Positions 9,229 through 16,460 are shown, counted from the first letter of the stretch. The stretch is DNA of 64,000 nucleotides from Streptomyces maremycinicus (GCF_001184025.1 NZ_BBYG01000012.1:124001-188000); one strand, 5' to 3'. The notes: generated by a model from the sequence alone, not told the origin. Numbers and translations are program-made.

Positions 9229-9636
9229 GTGATTCCTCCAGAACGGAAGTACGTGCATACCCGGGACACATGAGGCGCACGCGGCGCGCGACCTGCACGG
9301 AGGGCATGAAGTACGGCTTTTGCCCGGGCAGTTGGCCGACCGCCCCGGCGCTTGTGACGACGTCGCGAGTCCAGAGTTGCCCACGGACCACCGGCGAACC
9401 ACCCCGGAAGCCGCTATTCGCACTCAAGCGTGATGACAAGTCGATAAACCCCCCATGCCATGTTTCCTGCCCGATACCCCATAACCCCCGGCAAGTCGGA
9501 CACCCATCCGCCGGGCCCCGCACCAGGCGAAGCGTTCCCTCAGAGTTCCGGCACCTTTCCGCCTCCACCGCCCCTCCTCGGGCGCGTCGCACCCCACCCT
9601 CTTCCCTTTATCGAACACCTGTACGACACTGGATTC
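9229..9636. other. Intergenic region between the secreted protein and the primase-polymerase gene
   Basis: 408 bp between divergent genes. It contains no convincing coding sequence. A relatively A/T-rich stretch around 9417-9452 is a likely promoter zone, but no clear -35/-10 pair can be assigned. Confidence 0.4.
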
Positions 9637-10530
9637 ATGGCCACCACCGACCGGTACCCCCGGCAGGCCACCACGCTGGCCCTCGCCCACGCCCTGTCGG
9701 CCGCCGAACGCGGCCTGGCCGTCATCCCCCTGTCCCGGACGAAACTCCCGGCCCTGCGCTCCCCCCACCGCGACACACCCGAGCCCGCGGGGCCGCCCTG
9801 CCACGGCGAGTGCGGCCGGTTCGGCCACGGCGTGTACGACGCCTCGACCGACCCGGCCCGCATCCGCGCCCTGTTCGCCGCCGCGCCCTGGGCCACCGGC
9901 TACGGCATCGCCTGCGGCCTGCCCCCGCACCACCTCATCGGCGTCGACCTGGACACCAAGTCGGACACGGACTCCACGGCCGCCCTGCGCGAACTGGCCC
10001 TGCGGCACCTCTTCACCATCCCGCCCACCGTCGTGGTCCTCACCCCGTCCGGCGGACGGCACCTGTGGCTCACCGGCCCGCCGGACGTCGTCGTCCCCAA
10101 CTCGGCCGGCCGACTCGCCCCCGGCATCGACATCCGGGGCGCCGGCGGCTACCTGGTCGGCCCCGGCTCCCGCACCGCCCACGGCGTCTACGCCACCGCT
10201 CCCGGCACCGCCCACCTCACCCCCGCGCCCTGCCCGCGCTCCCTCCTGCGCCTGCTGCTGCCACCGCCGCGCTCCTCCCGCCCGGGCCTCGGCTCGGCGG
10301 CGGGCGGCGCACACGGCAGGGGCCTGGTCCAGTTCGTCCTGGCCGCCCATGAGGGGCAGCGCAACACACGGCTGTTCTGGGCGGCCTGCCGGGCCTACGA
10401 GGACGGCATCGGCCCGGAGTTGACCGAGGACCTGGTCGACGCCGCCGTACGGACCGGCCTGACGGCACGGGAGGCACGCGGGACCATCACATCGGCGGCC
10501 CGCATGACCGCCCACCGCCCCGAACCATGA
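9637..10530 (+). CDS. Bifunctional DNA primase/polymerase N-terminal domain protein
   Basis: A 297-residue archaeo-eukaryotic primase (Prim-Pol) domain protein. The metal-binding acidic pair is visible as GVDLDTK (D104, D106), and the nucleotide-binding motif is SGGRHLWL (H142), followed by PGIDIRGAGGYLVGPGS, a hallmark of phage and plasmid Prim-Pol proteins. No helicase domain follows: the C-terminal 90 residues are short and helical. The ATG at 9637 gives the family N-terminus; there is no good Shine-Dalgarno. It is a chromosomal stand-alone protein, not part of the integrated element at 11.5 kb. Whether it primes, repairs or is regulatory is unknown. Confidence 0.82.
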   Translation: MATTDRYPRQATTLALAHALSAAERGLAVIPLSRTKLPALRSPHRDTPEPAGPPCHGECGRFGHGVYDASTDPARIRALFAAAPWATGYGIACGLPPHHLIGVDLDTKSDTDSTAALRELALRHLFTIPPTVVVLTPSGGRHLWLTGPPDVVVPNSAGRLAPGIDIRGAGGYLVGPGSRTAHGVYATAPGTAHLTPAPCPRSLLRLLLPPPRSSRPGLGSAAGGAHGRGLVQFVLAAHEGQRNTRLFWAACRAYEDGIGPELTEDLVDAAVRTGLTAREARGTITSAARMTAHRPEP

Positions 10531-10730
10531 CGGCCCCGGCGCTCCGCCGTACACCGGCCGAGTCGGAGCAGGCTCCCGCCCCCGCCGAGCGCCGACACCG
10601 CAGCGCCACCGGCGCACGGCCGGACACCTCGATCCCGGCAAGCACGGCACCGCGGGTACCGCCCCACCCCGCATCAGGACTGCCGCCGGGGATAACCTGC
10701 CCCTCCGTTCAACGCTCCCCGGAGGCTCCC

Positions 10731-10892
10731 GTGCACACCACCGTCTTTCTGCTGCGGAGCACGCTGGGCCTCGGCGGCGGCCTGGTGGGCAGCTGGGAAC
10801 TGTCCCGCCAGGCGTCGGGACCGGGCTGGAGAAAGCCCCGCCTCTACACCGCCCTGGCCGCACTCGCCCTCGCGGGCCTCCTCACCGCCTAG
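10731..10892 (+). CDS. Small predicted membrane protein
   Basis: A 53-residue reading frame starting GTG with GGAGG 5 bp upstream. It contains a hydrophobic N-terminal segment (TTVFLLRSTLGLGGGLVG), a basic middle (GWRKPRLY) and a hydrophobic C-terminal segment (TALAALALAGLLTA). I recognise no family. The good ribosome-binding site and codon bias support it, but it is short. Confidence 0.45.
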   Translation: MHTTVFLLRSTLGLGGGLVGSWELSRQASGPGWRKPRLYTALAALALAGLLTA

Positions 10893-11008
10893 CCCCAACT
10901 GTTCTTCGCACCCACTCCGTCGGGACTCTCATCAGGTACCCATCGTGGTGAGATCGCGGGTATGTCCGACCCCTTGGTGCCCGGTTGGCCGCCTGTTCTA
11001 CTTCACGC

Positions 11009-11424
11009 ATGACGATCACGATCTGCGTCTTGGCCGGCTGGGCGATCGGGACAGTGCTCGTGGCACGGCGGGCGCGGCGGGCTGCTGAACGGGCCGCGGC
11101 AGGCGAAGCGGTCTTCTTCCTGGTCGGGGCCAACGGCCGGACGAGGGACGCCGGTACAGCCTGGGCCGGGTGCGGACCGGGAGCGAGTTCCGATGGCAGC
11201 CTCGCCGGCCGTGGACGCGGCTGCGCGAACTGCCGGCCGACCTGCGCTTTGTCCGCGCACGTCGTGCGACGTCCCGCGAGACGTGGCGGATCCCGTTCGG
11301 CGCGCTGGTGATCGAGTGTGAGTCGTCTCGAGGTCCGGTAAGGCTGTGGGCCCGCCCGCAGCAGTTGGCACAGGTCGTGGAGATGATCGGGCGCCCGGAC
11401 ACCCCGGACCTGTCGACCCCTTAG
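11009..11424 (+). pseudogene. Membrane-anchored small protein gene with an apparent frameshift
   Basis: Two overlapping frames together read like one protein. The frame from ATG 11009 encodes a membrane helix and a basic region ending in FFLVGANGRTRD. Near 11148-11152 coding character moves one frame over and continues YSLGRVRTGSEFRW to the stop at 11424 (PLWARP-like end RLWARPQQLAQVVEMI). Codon third positions are G/C-rich in the first frame only before that point and in the second only after it. A single missing base would explain this. It may be a real pseudogene beside the att site or a sequencing error. Without the shift the products would be about 100 residues and a truncated C-terminal piece. 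Confidence 0.5.
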
Positions 11425-11457
11425 GCGGACACCGGCCGACAGCCAACGCCCATGACG

Positions 11458-11492
11458 ACGGCCCCCGACCGATTCACCTGGTCAGGGGCCGT
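11458..11492 (-). terminator. Chromosomal tRNA-Ser terminator left behind at the left junction
   Basis: ACGGCCCCCGACC pairs with GGTCAGGGGCCGT (13 bp, one G-T type mismatch, 9-nt loop). It sits downstream of the truncated tRNA copy at 11509-11567 and closely resembles the terminator beside the intact tRNA at 16332-16367. It is therefore most likely the original terminator of the tRNA gene before integration. Confidence 0.65.
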
Positions 11493-11508
11493 CCGTACCG
11501 CTCTCGAC

Positions 11509-11567
11509 GCGGTGGGTGTGGGATTTGAACCCACGGTGACATCGCTGCCACGACGGTTTTCAAGACC
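11509..11567 (-). repeat. attL: 59-bp duplicate of the tRNA-Ser 3' part
   Basis: These 59 bp are identical to 16373-16431. Read on the minus strand they run from inside the anticodon stem through the variable arm and T arm to the 3' end of tRNA-Ser, but the 5' third is replaced by element DNA, so this copy is not a functional tRNA. It lies 38 bp from the integrase stop codon, as is standard for tyrosine integrases that use tRNA genes. Confidence 0.9.
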
Positions 11568-11604
11568 TCTCGGCGATAGGGATGGTGAGCCGCTCCACCG
11601 CAGG

Positions 11605-12783
11605 TCAGGCGGGTACGAGGACTCCGTCAGCGCCGTCGTCATCGTCATCGTGCCCGCTACGTGCCCCAGGCTCGTGATCGTGCCCGCTGAGCCAAGAGTC
11701 GGCCGCTTCGGCCACCTGGTCGTCGCGACCGGCGACCGGCCGGGCGTAGTGCCGGGTCGTGACGCTCGCGTTCGAATGGCCAAGGCGATGAGCGGCGGTC
11801 ATCACGCCGTACCGGTCGGCCACCCAAGTGCCGTGCGAGGCCCGGAGGTCATGTGGAGTGACGTCGGTCAGCCCAGCCGCAGCCACGGCCGGGTCGAAGT
11901 ACGCCTTGCGCCACTGGTTGTAGCGCAACGGCTTCCCCGCTGGCGTGGTGAACAGGAGCGTGTCATCCCCGCCGGGCAGAGTCTCCAAGTGCCGGCCGAG
12001 CCGCTGCGCCAGCGACGGGCCGACGCGAAGGAGCCGCTTCTGATGGGACTTCGGGGTGTCGAAGACCAAGGTGCCGTTGGCTTCGGCAAGGTTCTCGTCG
12101 ACCAGGACGAAGCCGCCGGACACGTCGATGTCCGCGCGCCGGAGGGCGAACGCCTCACCTACACGCAGGCCCGCATACGCGAGGAGCGCGATCAGCAGTC
12201 CGTGAGGCTCGGCGGCACTCTGTACGACCCGTGAGGCTTCGAGCGGGGTGAGGATGTGCGGCTCGGTCTGTGGCATCCGAGGCAGCTTCACGCCCCGGCA
12301 TGGCGTCTGCGGGATCATGCCGTTGTCGACGGCGGCCCGCATAACCTGCGACAGGACGCGGTACGCCTGCCGGATCCTGGAAGCGCTGAGCCCCTTGGTC
12401 TTCATCCCTCCGACCCACTCGGCAACCGTGATCGGCCGCAGGCTGGACAGCTCACGGTCCCCGAGAGCCGGGTTGATCAGCGAGTTGATCAGAGACCGGT
12501 ACGAGGCCTGCGTCTTGTGCTTGAGCTGGGGGGAGACGGCTGCAAGCCACCGTGCCGCCCAGTCACGTACGAATGTCTGCCCCTCGGCGGGGTCGAGCCA
12601 GTGCCCTTCCTCGATCTCGATGCGCTTCCGGGCAAGCCACCGGTCGGCGTCCGTCGTGGTGGCGAACGTCCGGTCGGCCGGGCGGAGCACTCCATCGGGC
12701 CCGGGGTATCGAGCTTGGAAGCGGCCTGAGGGGAGCTTGCGGATCCGGCCGAAGGCGCGGCGGGACTTGCGCTTGCCAGCCAT
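11605..12783 (-). CDS. int: Tyrosine site-specific integrase of the element
   Basis: A 392-residue tyrosine recombinase of usual AICE length. It has an N-terminal arm-binding region, a SAM-like core-binding domain (about 70-165) and a catalytic domain. The catalytic set is intact: R207 in YAGLRVGEAF, H311-x-x-R314 in TPHDLRASH, H336 in HRLGHSN, and the nucleophile Y346 in TRHYAR. It would integrate and, with the excisionase, excise the element at the tRNA-Ser att site, which begins 38 bp after its stop codon. ATG 12783 overlaps the excisionase stop (TGATG), so the two are coupled. Confidence 0.93.
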   Translation of the reverse strand: MAGKRKSRRAFGRIRKLPSGRFQARYPGPDGVLRPADRTFATTTDADRWLARKRIEIEEGHWLDPAEGQTFVRDWAARWLAAVSPQLKHKTQASYRSLINSLINPALGDRELSSLRPITVAEWVGGMKTKGLSASRIRQAYRVLSQVMRAAVDNGMIPQTPCRGVKLPRMPQTEPHILTPLEASRVVQSAAEPHGLLIALLAYAGLRVGEAFALRRADIDVSGGFVLVDENLAEANGTLVFDTPKSHQKRLLRVGPSLAQRLGRHLETLPGGDDTLLFTTPAGKPLRYNQWRKAYFDPAVAAAGLTDVTPHDLRASHGTWVADRYGVMTAAHRLGHSNASVTTRHYARPVAGRDDQVAEAADSWLSGHDHEPGARSGHDDDDDGADGVLVPA

Positions 12784-13001
12784 CAGGCCGCCCTCCTGAG
12801 CGCGTTGGGCCGAAGGGTGATCGGCTGCACGGTGTTCTCGGCCACGTACGCCTCAAGAGCCCATTCCGGGATCCGCACGTGTCGGCCGACCTTCACGAAG
12901 GTGATGCGACGTTCTTCAACAAGCCGACGGGGGAACCTCACGCCGGTACCGAGCCGATCGGCGACCTCCTGCACGCTCAACAGCCGATCCACACTCACCA
13001 C
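12783..13001 (-). CDS. xis: Excisionase / AlpA-type helix-turn-helix protein
   Basis: A 72-residue MerR-like winged-helix protein of the excisionase class: RLLSVQEVADRLGTGVRFPRRLVEERRITFVKVGRHVRIPEWALEAYV. It lies between rep and int, as in pSAM2-type elements, and would bias recombination towards excision. The exact start is uncertain: GTG codons at 13001, 12998 and 12992 are all in frame after GAGGGGGA. 12992 has the best spacing, while 12998 gives a GTGA-type overlap with rep. Confidence 0.85.
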   Translation of the reverse strand: MVSVDRLLSVQEVADRLGTGVRFPRRLVEERRITFVKVGRHVRIPEWALEAYVAENTVQPITLRPNALRRAA

Positions 13002-14425
13002 TCCCCCTCAGCATCAAGATCAAGTTCAGATACGTCGGCCAGCGCTTCACGGGCCGTCTCTCGGTTCAGTCGGATCTCCTTTGCGATCGATGCGGCGAGC
13101 CAGGATTCGCCGGGGGAATGGCCATGCCCGGCGTAAGCCCAGTGGGCGAGCACGAGCGTGGAGCGTTCCGCGTCCTCCTGGTCTTCGGGCAGTCCTCGCT
13201 CCCTACGCTCCTGGCGGGCGCGGAAGTCGGCGCGGACCTGGCGCCGTTCGGCGAAGGTCGAGGAGTAGCGGCGGGACTTGGTGAGGAAGTGGCCGCGGAA
13301 GCCCAGCATGTGAGCCCAGGCCCAGAGCTTGCGGTCCGGGTAGTGCTGGTCAAGGGCATGACAGGCTCGGATCAGACGCCGAGTGTGGTCGGGCAGGTCC
13401 GGCCGCTTGTCGAGTTCGGAGAGCTCCCCGACGCGGCGGTCGACCGTGCCGGTGGACTCGGCGGCCTTGGTCGCGTACTTCGCGACGTACGCGGCCACGG
13501 CCTGTTCGTTCAGCTCCTGGCCGTCGGTGCCGATGGCCCGTACGTCGACCTGGGCACCCCAGCGCAGGACGCGCGCCGGGTGGTCATCGGCAGGCGCCAC
13601 CGGGACGGAGACTCGGGCGGCGGCATCACGGATCGCATCCCCGAGCAGTGCCGTACTGGCCCACTCGGGCGGGGAGTCGTCGGGACCGGCCGGACCGTCC
13701 AGTCGGACGATGGCGTGGAAGTGGATCGCCCCGCGCTTCTGGAACTCGGCGACCTTGCCGAAGGAGATCCGGCAGACCTCCCGCAGCGTGGCCTGAGTGA
13801 TGCCAGCGCGAGCGGCGATCTCCCGGCGGAGGTAGATCGTGAAGCGTCGCCAGAGGTCCCCGGCGTGGTTGTTCCAGAGAACGGCTCCGGCGTAGTCGTA
13901 CGTGTCAGCGTCGAGCGCCGTGCCGAGTTCGGCGGCGTCCTCGGAGTGTGCGACACCGCAGCGGCAGCGACCGTTCTCGGGACGGTTGTGGACCGGCCCG
14001 AAGGAGGGCGCGGTCAGGGTGGCGAACACGCCGGGGTGGATGCGTACTCCGTCGGGGATTCCCATGCGCGGGTCACCGGTGAGTCCGGCGCGTATGAGGT
14101 GGTAGGCGTCGCCCGCGTACGTCCAGGCGCAGGAGGGGCAGCGGGAGGCCCGCCTATTGCCGCAGGCGACCCGCAGACGTCCGCCCGGCTCCTCGGCCGT
14201 GGAGTACGAGTAGAGGACGTCCCCGGTCAGGGCGTCACGGGTGACCGTCGTACCGGACAGGTGGATCGGGTCCGAGCAGCCACCCGTACGGCGTACCTGG
14301 TCGCGCCACCGGTCGAACCCGGGAGCCGAGGCGACCCGCAGCAGATCAGCCAGGGTCACGGGGTCGGTACCCATGAAGGCCGCAGCACCGGCCACGGCCT
14401 CAGGGGCGACGGGGAACACCGTCAC
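12995..14425 (-). CDS. RepSA-type rolling-circle replication initiator
   Basis: A 476-residue replication initiator. The HUH metal motif is IHFHAIV (H235, H237), and the nicking tyrosine motif is YVAKYATK (Y313 or Y317 with K316/K320). An N-terminal cysteine cluster (CGNRRASRCPSC, later CRCGVAH) suggests zinc binding, as in the pSAM2 RepSA family. It would nick the double-strand origin of the excised circle. GTG 14425 forms a GTGA overlap with the zinc-ribbon gene and its own end overlaps xis, so four genes form one operon. Length fits RepSA (about 460). Confidence 0.88.
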   Translation of the reverse strand: MTVFPVAPEAVAGAAAFMGTDPVTLADLLRVASAPGFDRWRDQVRRTGGCSDPIHLSGTTVTRDALTGDVLYSYSTAEEPGGRLRVACGNRRASRCPSCAWTYAGDAYHLIRAGLTGDPRMGIPDGVRIHPGVFATLTAPSFGPVHNRPENGRCRCGVAHSEDAAELGTALDADTYDYAGAVLWNNHAGDLWRRFTIYLRREIAARAGITQATLREVCRISFGKVAEFQKRGAIHFHAIVRLDGPAGPDDSPPEWASTALLGDAIRDAAARVSVPVAPADDHPARVLRWGAQVDVRAIGTDGQELNEQAVAAYVAKYATKAAESTGTVDRRVGELSELDKRPDLPDHTRRLIRACHALDQHYPDRKLWAWAHMLGFRGHFLTKSRRYSSTFAERRQVRADFRARQERRERGLPEDQEDAERSTLVLAHWAYAGHGHSPGESWLAASIAKEIRLNRETAREALADVSELDLDAEGEW

Positions 14426-14697
14426 TCGACCACCCCCGGAGCGTCGACGATCTCGACCTCCAGGACCTTCGCGCCGCCGCAGTCGGGGCAGTAGAGCTGG
14501 AATCCGGTGGTGTCGTAGCCGCTGCCCGCGCAGGCCGGGCATTCCAGCCACTCGGTGGTGCCGAAGGCCGTACGGCAGGCCTTCGCGTCCTGGCAGCGCG
14601 TCTTGCCGCACACCGCGCAGCTACGAGCCGTGCGGCGAATGATCCTCGGCGCTAAGACTCCGGTCGGCCGACCGGCGTGGATCAGCGAGACAGGCAT
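14422..14697 (-). CDS. Small zinc-ribbon protein, first gene of the rep operon
   Basis: A 91-residue protein with four cysteine pairs: CAVC, then CQDAKAC, CPACAGSG and CPDCGG. The last two resemble the CxxCxGxG repeats of the DnaJ zinc finger. Similar small cysteine-rich proteins precede rep in other actinomycete plasmids and AICEs; their role is unknown. The gene starts with ATG after AAGGGAG and overlaps the rep start. It is the first gene behind the GntR-controlled promoter at 14780-14821. A DNA- or Rep-binding accessory role is only a guess. Confidence 0.75.
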   Translation of the reverse strand: MPVSLIHAGRPTGVLAPRIIRRTARSCAVCGKTRCQDAKACRTAFGTTEWLECPACAGSGYDTTGFQLYCPDCGGAKVLEVEIVDAPGVVE

Positions 14698-14779
14698 GAT
14701 GGAGGCTCCCTTGAAAGAGGGGTGGGGCGGCGCATCTGCTTGGCGGTAGGGGCGCCGCCCTTCTTCAGGGAGTGTTCAC

Positions 14780-14821
14780 CTCCCTAGGGAGATTGAAACT
14801 AAACCTCCCTAGGGATGTCAA
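14780..14821 (-). promoter_or_regulatory. Promoter of the rep-xis-int operon with two repressor sites
   Basis: Minus strand: TTGACA at 14821-14816 is a consensus -35. The following spacer contains the palindrome TCCCTAGGGA (14806-14815), and a second copy (14781-14790, extended to CTCCCTAGGGAG) lies in the expected start region; centres are 25 bp apart. The -10 is weaker (TTCAAT at 18-bp spacing). Repressor bound here would cover the promoter. The same motif lies in front of gntR, so the GntR protein is the likely ligand. Confidence 0.72.
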
Positions 14822-14904
14822 CGGGACCTGCGAAGGGACGTGGGTTCGGGAAGTGATCGGGTACGCGTTCGTGCGTCCGGAAGGCGGTGGCGGGTAGGCT
14901 GACC

Positions 14905-14915
14905 ACCCTAGGGAG
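14905..14915 (+). promoter_or_regulatory. Third CCCTAGGGA operator, upstream of gntR
   Basis: ACCCTAGGGAG is a one-base variant of the two rep operators and shares the ACC(T/A)CCCTAGGGA context. It lies 22 bp before the gntR start and just downstream of TAGGCT (14895-14900), a plausible -10, which suggests autoregulation. Confidence 0.65.
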
Positions 14916-14936
14916 CATCGACGAGTGGAGAGAGAC

Positions 14937-15671
14937 ATGCCCGAGACTGCGCGGCAGATTGCCGACGATCTCCGGGCGCGGATCGAGTCCGGTGAGCTGG
15001 TGCCGGGCGATCGGTTGCCCGGTGAACCCTCGCTGGTGAAGACGTACGGCGTCGCCAAGATGACCGCCAACCAGGCCTTGAAGATCCTCGTGAGTGAGGG
15101 CCTGGCGGTCGCGCGACCCGGATCCGGCACCTACGTCCGGGAGTTCAGGCCGATCCGACGGGTCGCGAACGACCGCCTCTCCAAGTCCCGCCGCGAGGCC
15201 GGTCAGTCCATCTGGTCTGCCGACGTGGCCCAGCGCCCCCTGGTCACCGACGTACAGGTCTATGAGGCCGAAGCTCCGCGCCAGATCGGGCGGTTGCTGA
15301 ACCTCGAGCCCGGGGCAGCCGTCATCGTGCGGAGCCGGAAGTTCGTCGTCGAGGACCGTCCGGTGCAAATCGCGACGTCGTACCTCCCCGCGGACCTGGT
15401 CCGGGACACGGCGATCGCCCAGCCGAACACGGGCCCGGGAGGCAGTTACGCCCGCTTGGCCGAGCTGGGAGCGGAACCGGTCGCCTTCTCCGAGGAGCTG
15501 CGGGCGCGGATGCCGAGCGAGGAGGAGCGCACCGCCCTGAACCTCGCGGCCGGCACTCCGGTCCTGGAGATCTGCCGCACGGCCTTCACCGAGGACGAAC
15601 GTCCCGTGGAGGTCAACCAGATGCTCCTGGACGCCGGTTCGTACGTCCTGGAGTACCGCCTGAGCAGCTGA
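14937..15671 (+). CDS. GntR family repressor with UTRA domain (KorSA-like)
   Basis: A 244-residue regulator. Residues 1-70 form the GntR winged helix (ARQIADDLRARIESGELVPG, SLVKTYGVAKMTANQALKIL, GLAVARPGSGTYV). The rest is an UTRA effector-binding domain (AVIVRSRKFVVEDRPVQIATSYLP). By position it corresponds to KorSA of pSAM2, the repressor that keeps replication and excision off. Three palindromic CCCTAGGGA sites flank the rep promoter and its own promoter. ATG 14937 has GGAG 6 bp upstream; a GTG at 14925 is also in frame. Divergent from the rep operon. Confidence 0.85.
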   Translation: MPETARQIADDLRARIESGELVPGDRLPGEPSLVKTYGVAKMTANQALKILVSEGLAVARPGSGTYVREFRPIRRVANDRLSKSRREAGQSIWSADVAQRPLVTDVQVYEAEAPRQIGRLLNLEPGAAVIVRSRKFVVEDRPVQIATSYLPADLVRDTAIAQPNTGPGGSYARLAELGAEPVAFSEELRARMPSEEERTALNLAAGTPVLEICRTAFTEDERPVEVNQMLLDAGSYVLEYRLSS

Positions 15672-16048
15672 GCTGTTACAGGAATCTCTACCTCATCAAG
15701 CACCCGTCGTCGCTTCGCTCCTCCGGGCGGGCGCGGGCCGCCGTCCGCGCCCGCGCTCATGTCTCCGCCCCGCTCGGCACGGCCGACGGCCCCCGCCCGC
15801 CCAAGAGGCAGGAACACGGAGCATGAGGTCAGAACACGTCGTGGCCGGGGCGGTCGGCTCCACGGCTTTAGGCAGCCACTTTGGGGGGAGCCTCGAAGAT
15901 CATGGCCCCAACGTCGTGCTTTAACGGGCAGGTCCACAGACTGCCCGACTCGCCGGAAGCTTACGGGGCCATGATCACTCCCCCCAAAGCAGCTCCAGCC
16001 CAAAGCCGCTCCGCCGACCGCGCGCTACCGTGCACAGAGGGGGTGTTC
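15672..16048. other. Non-coding part of the element
   Basis: 377 bp between gntR and the last element gene. It begins with a G/C-rich hairpin-prone stretch (15715-15765) and contains the large nested inverted repeat at 15879-15989. No coding frame here has a start with a ribosome-binding site. The best guess is a replication origin region (single- or double-strand origin). Confidence 0.5.
15879..15989. repeat. Nested inverted repeat, candidate replication origin structure
   Basis: The outer arms are CTTTGGGGGGAG (15879-15890) with CTCCCCCCAAAG (15978-15989). The inner arms are GATCATGGCCCC (15898-15909) with GGGGCCATGATC (15965-15976). Inside is a third hairpin, CGGGCAG (15925-15931) with CTGCCCG (15941-15947). 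The arms are perfectly complementary but unequally spaced (7 versus 1 nt), so the structure would have a bulge. On a rolling-circle element such a structure suggests a single-strand origin. Confidence 0.7.
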
Positions 16049-16255
16049 ATGATCGACCGAGATCTGCTCGCATATGAGCCAATGTGGACCACCGAACGCG
16101 ATCGTTGGGAGCTCCATCAGACGAGCCTGGGCTACCTTCCGATCTTGAAGGGTGATCCGCCAGTGGCCGAACTCATCTGTGATGACGGCCTGGCAGACCA
16201 AGTGATCGCGAAGATGCTTGCTGCGGGCGTCGCAGTCGTAGCCCTGCCCGACTAG
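16049..16255 (+). CDS. Small orphan protein of the element
   Basis: A 68-residue acidic protein (MIDRDLLAYEPMWTTERDRW ... VIAKMLAAGVAVVALPD). ATG 16049 follows AGAGGGGG at 5 bp. It has lower G/C third positions than the chromosomal neighbours, consistent with acquired DNA. I recognise no domain. Located at the right end next to the att site, where AICEs often keep accessory or cargo genes. Confidence 0.6.
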   Translation: MIDRDLLAYEPMWTTERDRWELHQTSLGYLPILKGDPPVAELICDDGLADQVIAKMLAAGVAVVALPD

Positions 16256-16331
16256 GCAGCGTGCCCCCGGCGTGCCCGATCGGGCGGGGAATCACGGGGA
16301 ACAACGGCTACTCACAGACAGCACACAGCAC

Positions 16332-16367
16332 AACGGCCCCTGACCATTTCCCTGGTCAGGGGCCGTT
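16332..16367 (-). terminator. Terminator of the intact tRNA-Ser, supplied by the element
   Basis: A perfect 15-bp stem (AACGGCCCCTGACCA with TGGTCAGGGGCCGTT, 6-nt loop) 6 bp beyond the tRNA 3' end. It lies outside the 59-bp att identity on the element side, so the element carries its own copy of a tRNA terminator. Confidence 0.75.
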
Positions 16368-16372
16368 CACCT

Positions 16373-16431
16373 GCGGTGGGTGTGGGATTTGAACCCACGG
16401 TGACATCGCTGCCACGACGGTTTTCAAGACC
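16373..16431 (-). repeat. attR: 59-bp repeat inside the intact tRNA-Ser
   Basis: Identical to 11509-11567. Here the repeat is contiguous with the tRNA 5' part (16432-16460), so integration regenerated a complete tRNA gene. Identity ends sharply at 16431/11567, within the anticodon stem. Confidence 0.9.
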
Positions 16432-16460
16432 GTTCCCTTAGGCCGCTCGGGCAACCCACC
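16374..16460 (-). tRNA. tRNA-Ser (anticodon UGA)
   Basis: An 87-nt minus-strand tRNA. Acceptor stem GGTGGGT/ACCCACC with discriminator G, a D arm beginning GCCCGAGCGGCC, anticodon stem-loop ACGGT-CTTGAAA-ACCGT with TGA at 34-36, a long class II variable arm, and T arm GTGGG-TTCAAAT-CCCAC. CCA is not encoded. It reads UCA/UCG-type serine codons. It is the integration target of the element to its left, and its 3' two thirds are element-derived sequence. Confidence 0.95.

Larger units (their letters stand above)
11509..16431. mobile_element. Minimal actinomycete integrative element (AICE-like) in tRNA-Ser
   Basis: The element is bounded by 59-bp direct repeats of a tRNA-Ser gene; the unit from repeat to repeat is 4,864 bp. 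On the minus strand it carries a zinc-ribbon protein, a RepSA-type rolling-circle initiator, an excisionase and a tyrosine integrase, all overlapping. On the plus strand it carries a GntR-UTRA repressor and a 68-residue orphan. This is the replication/integration/control half of a pSAM2-like AICE. No FtsK-like TraB translocase and no Spd gene is visible, unlike conjugative AICEs of roughly 9-24 kb. It may be a mobilisable or degenerate derivative. Confidence 0.87.

Noticed and set aside
15759..15974. Short plus-strand frame in the element
   Set aside because: It has no ribosome-binding site and its sequence is dictated by the inverted repeat arms.
14925..16255. Transfer (Tra/Spd) genes in the right half of the element
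   Set aside because: The frames there encode only the GntR repressor and a 68-residue orphan; no ATPase or membrane segment is present.
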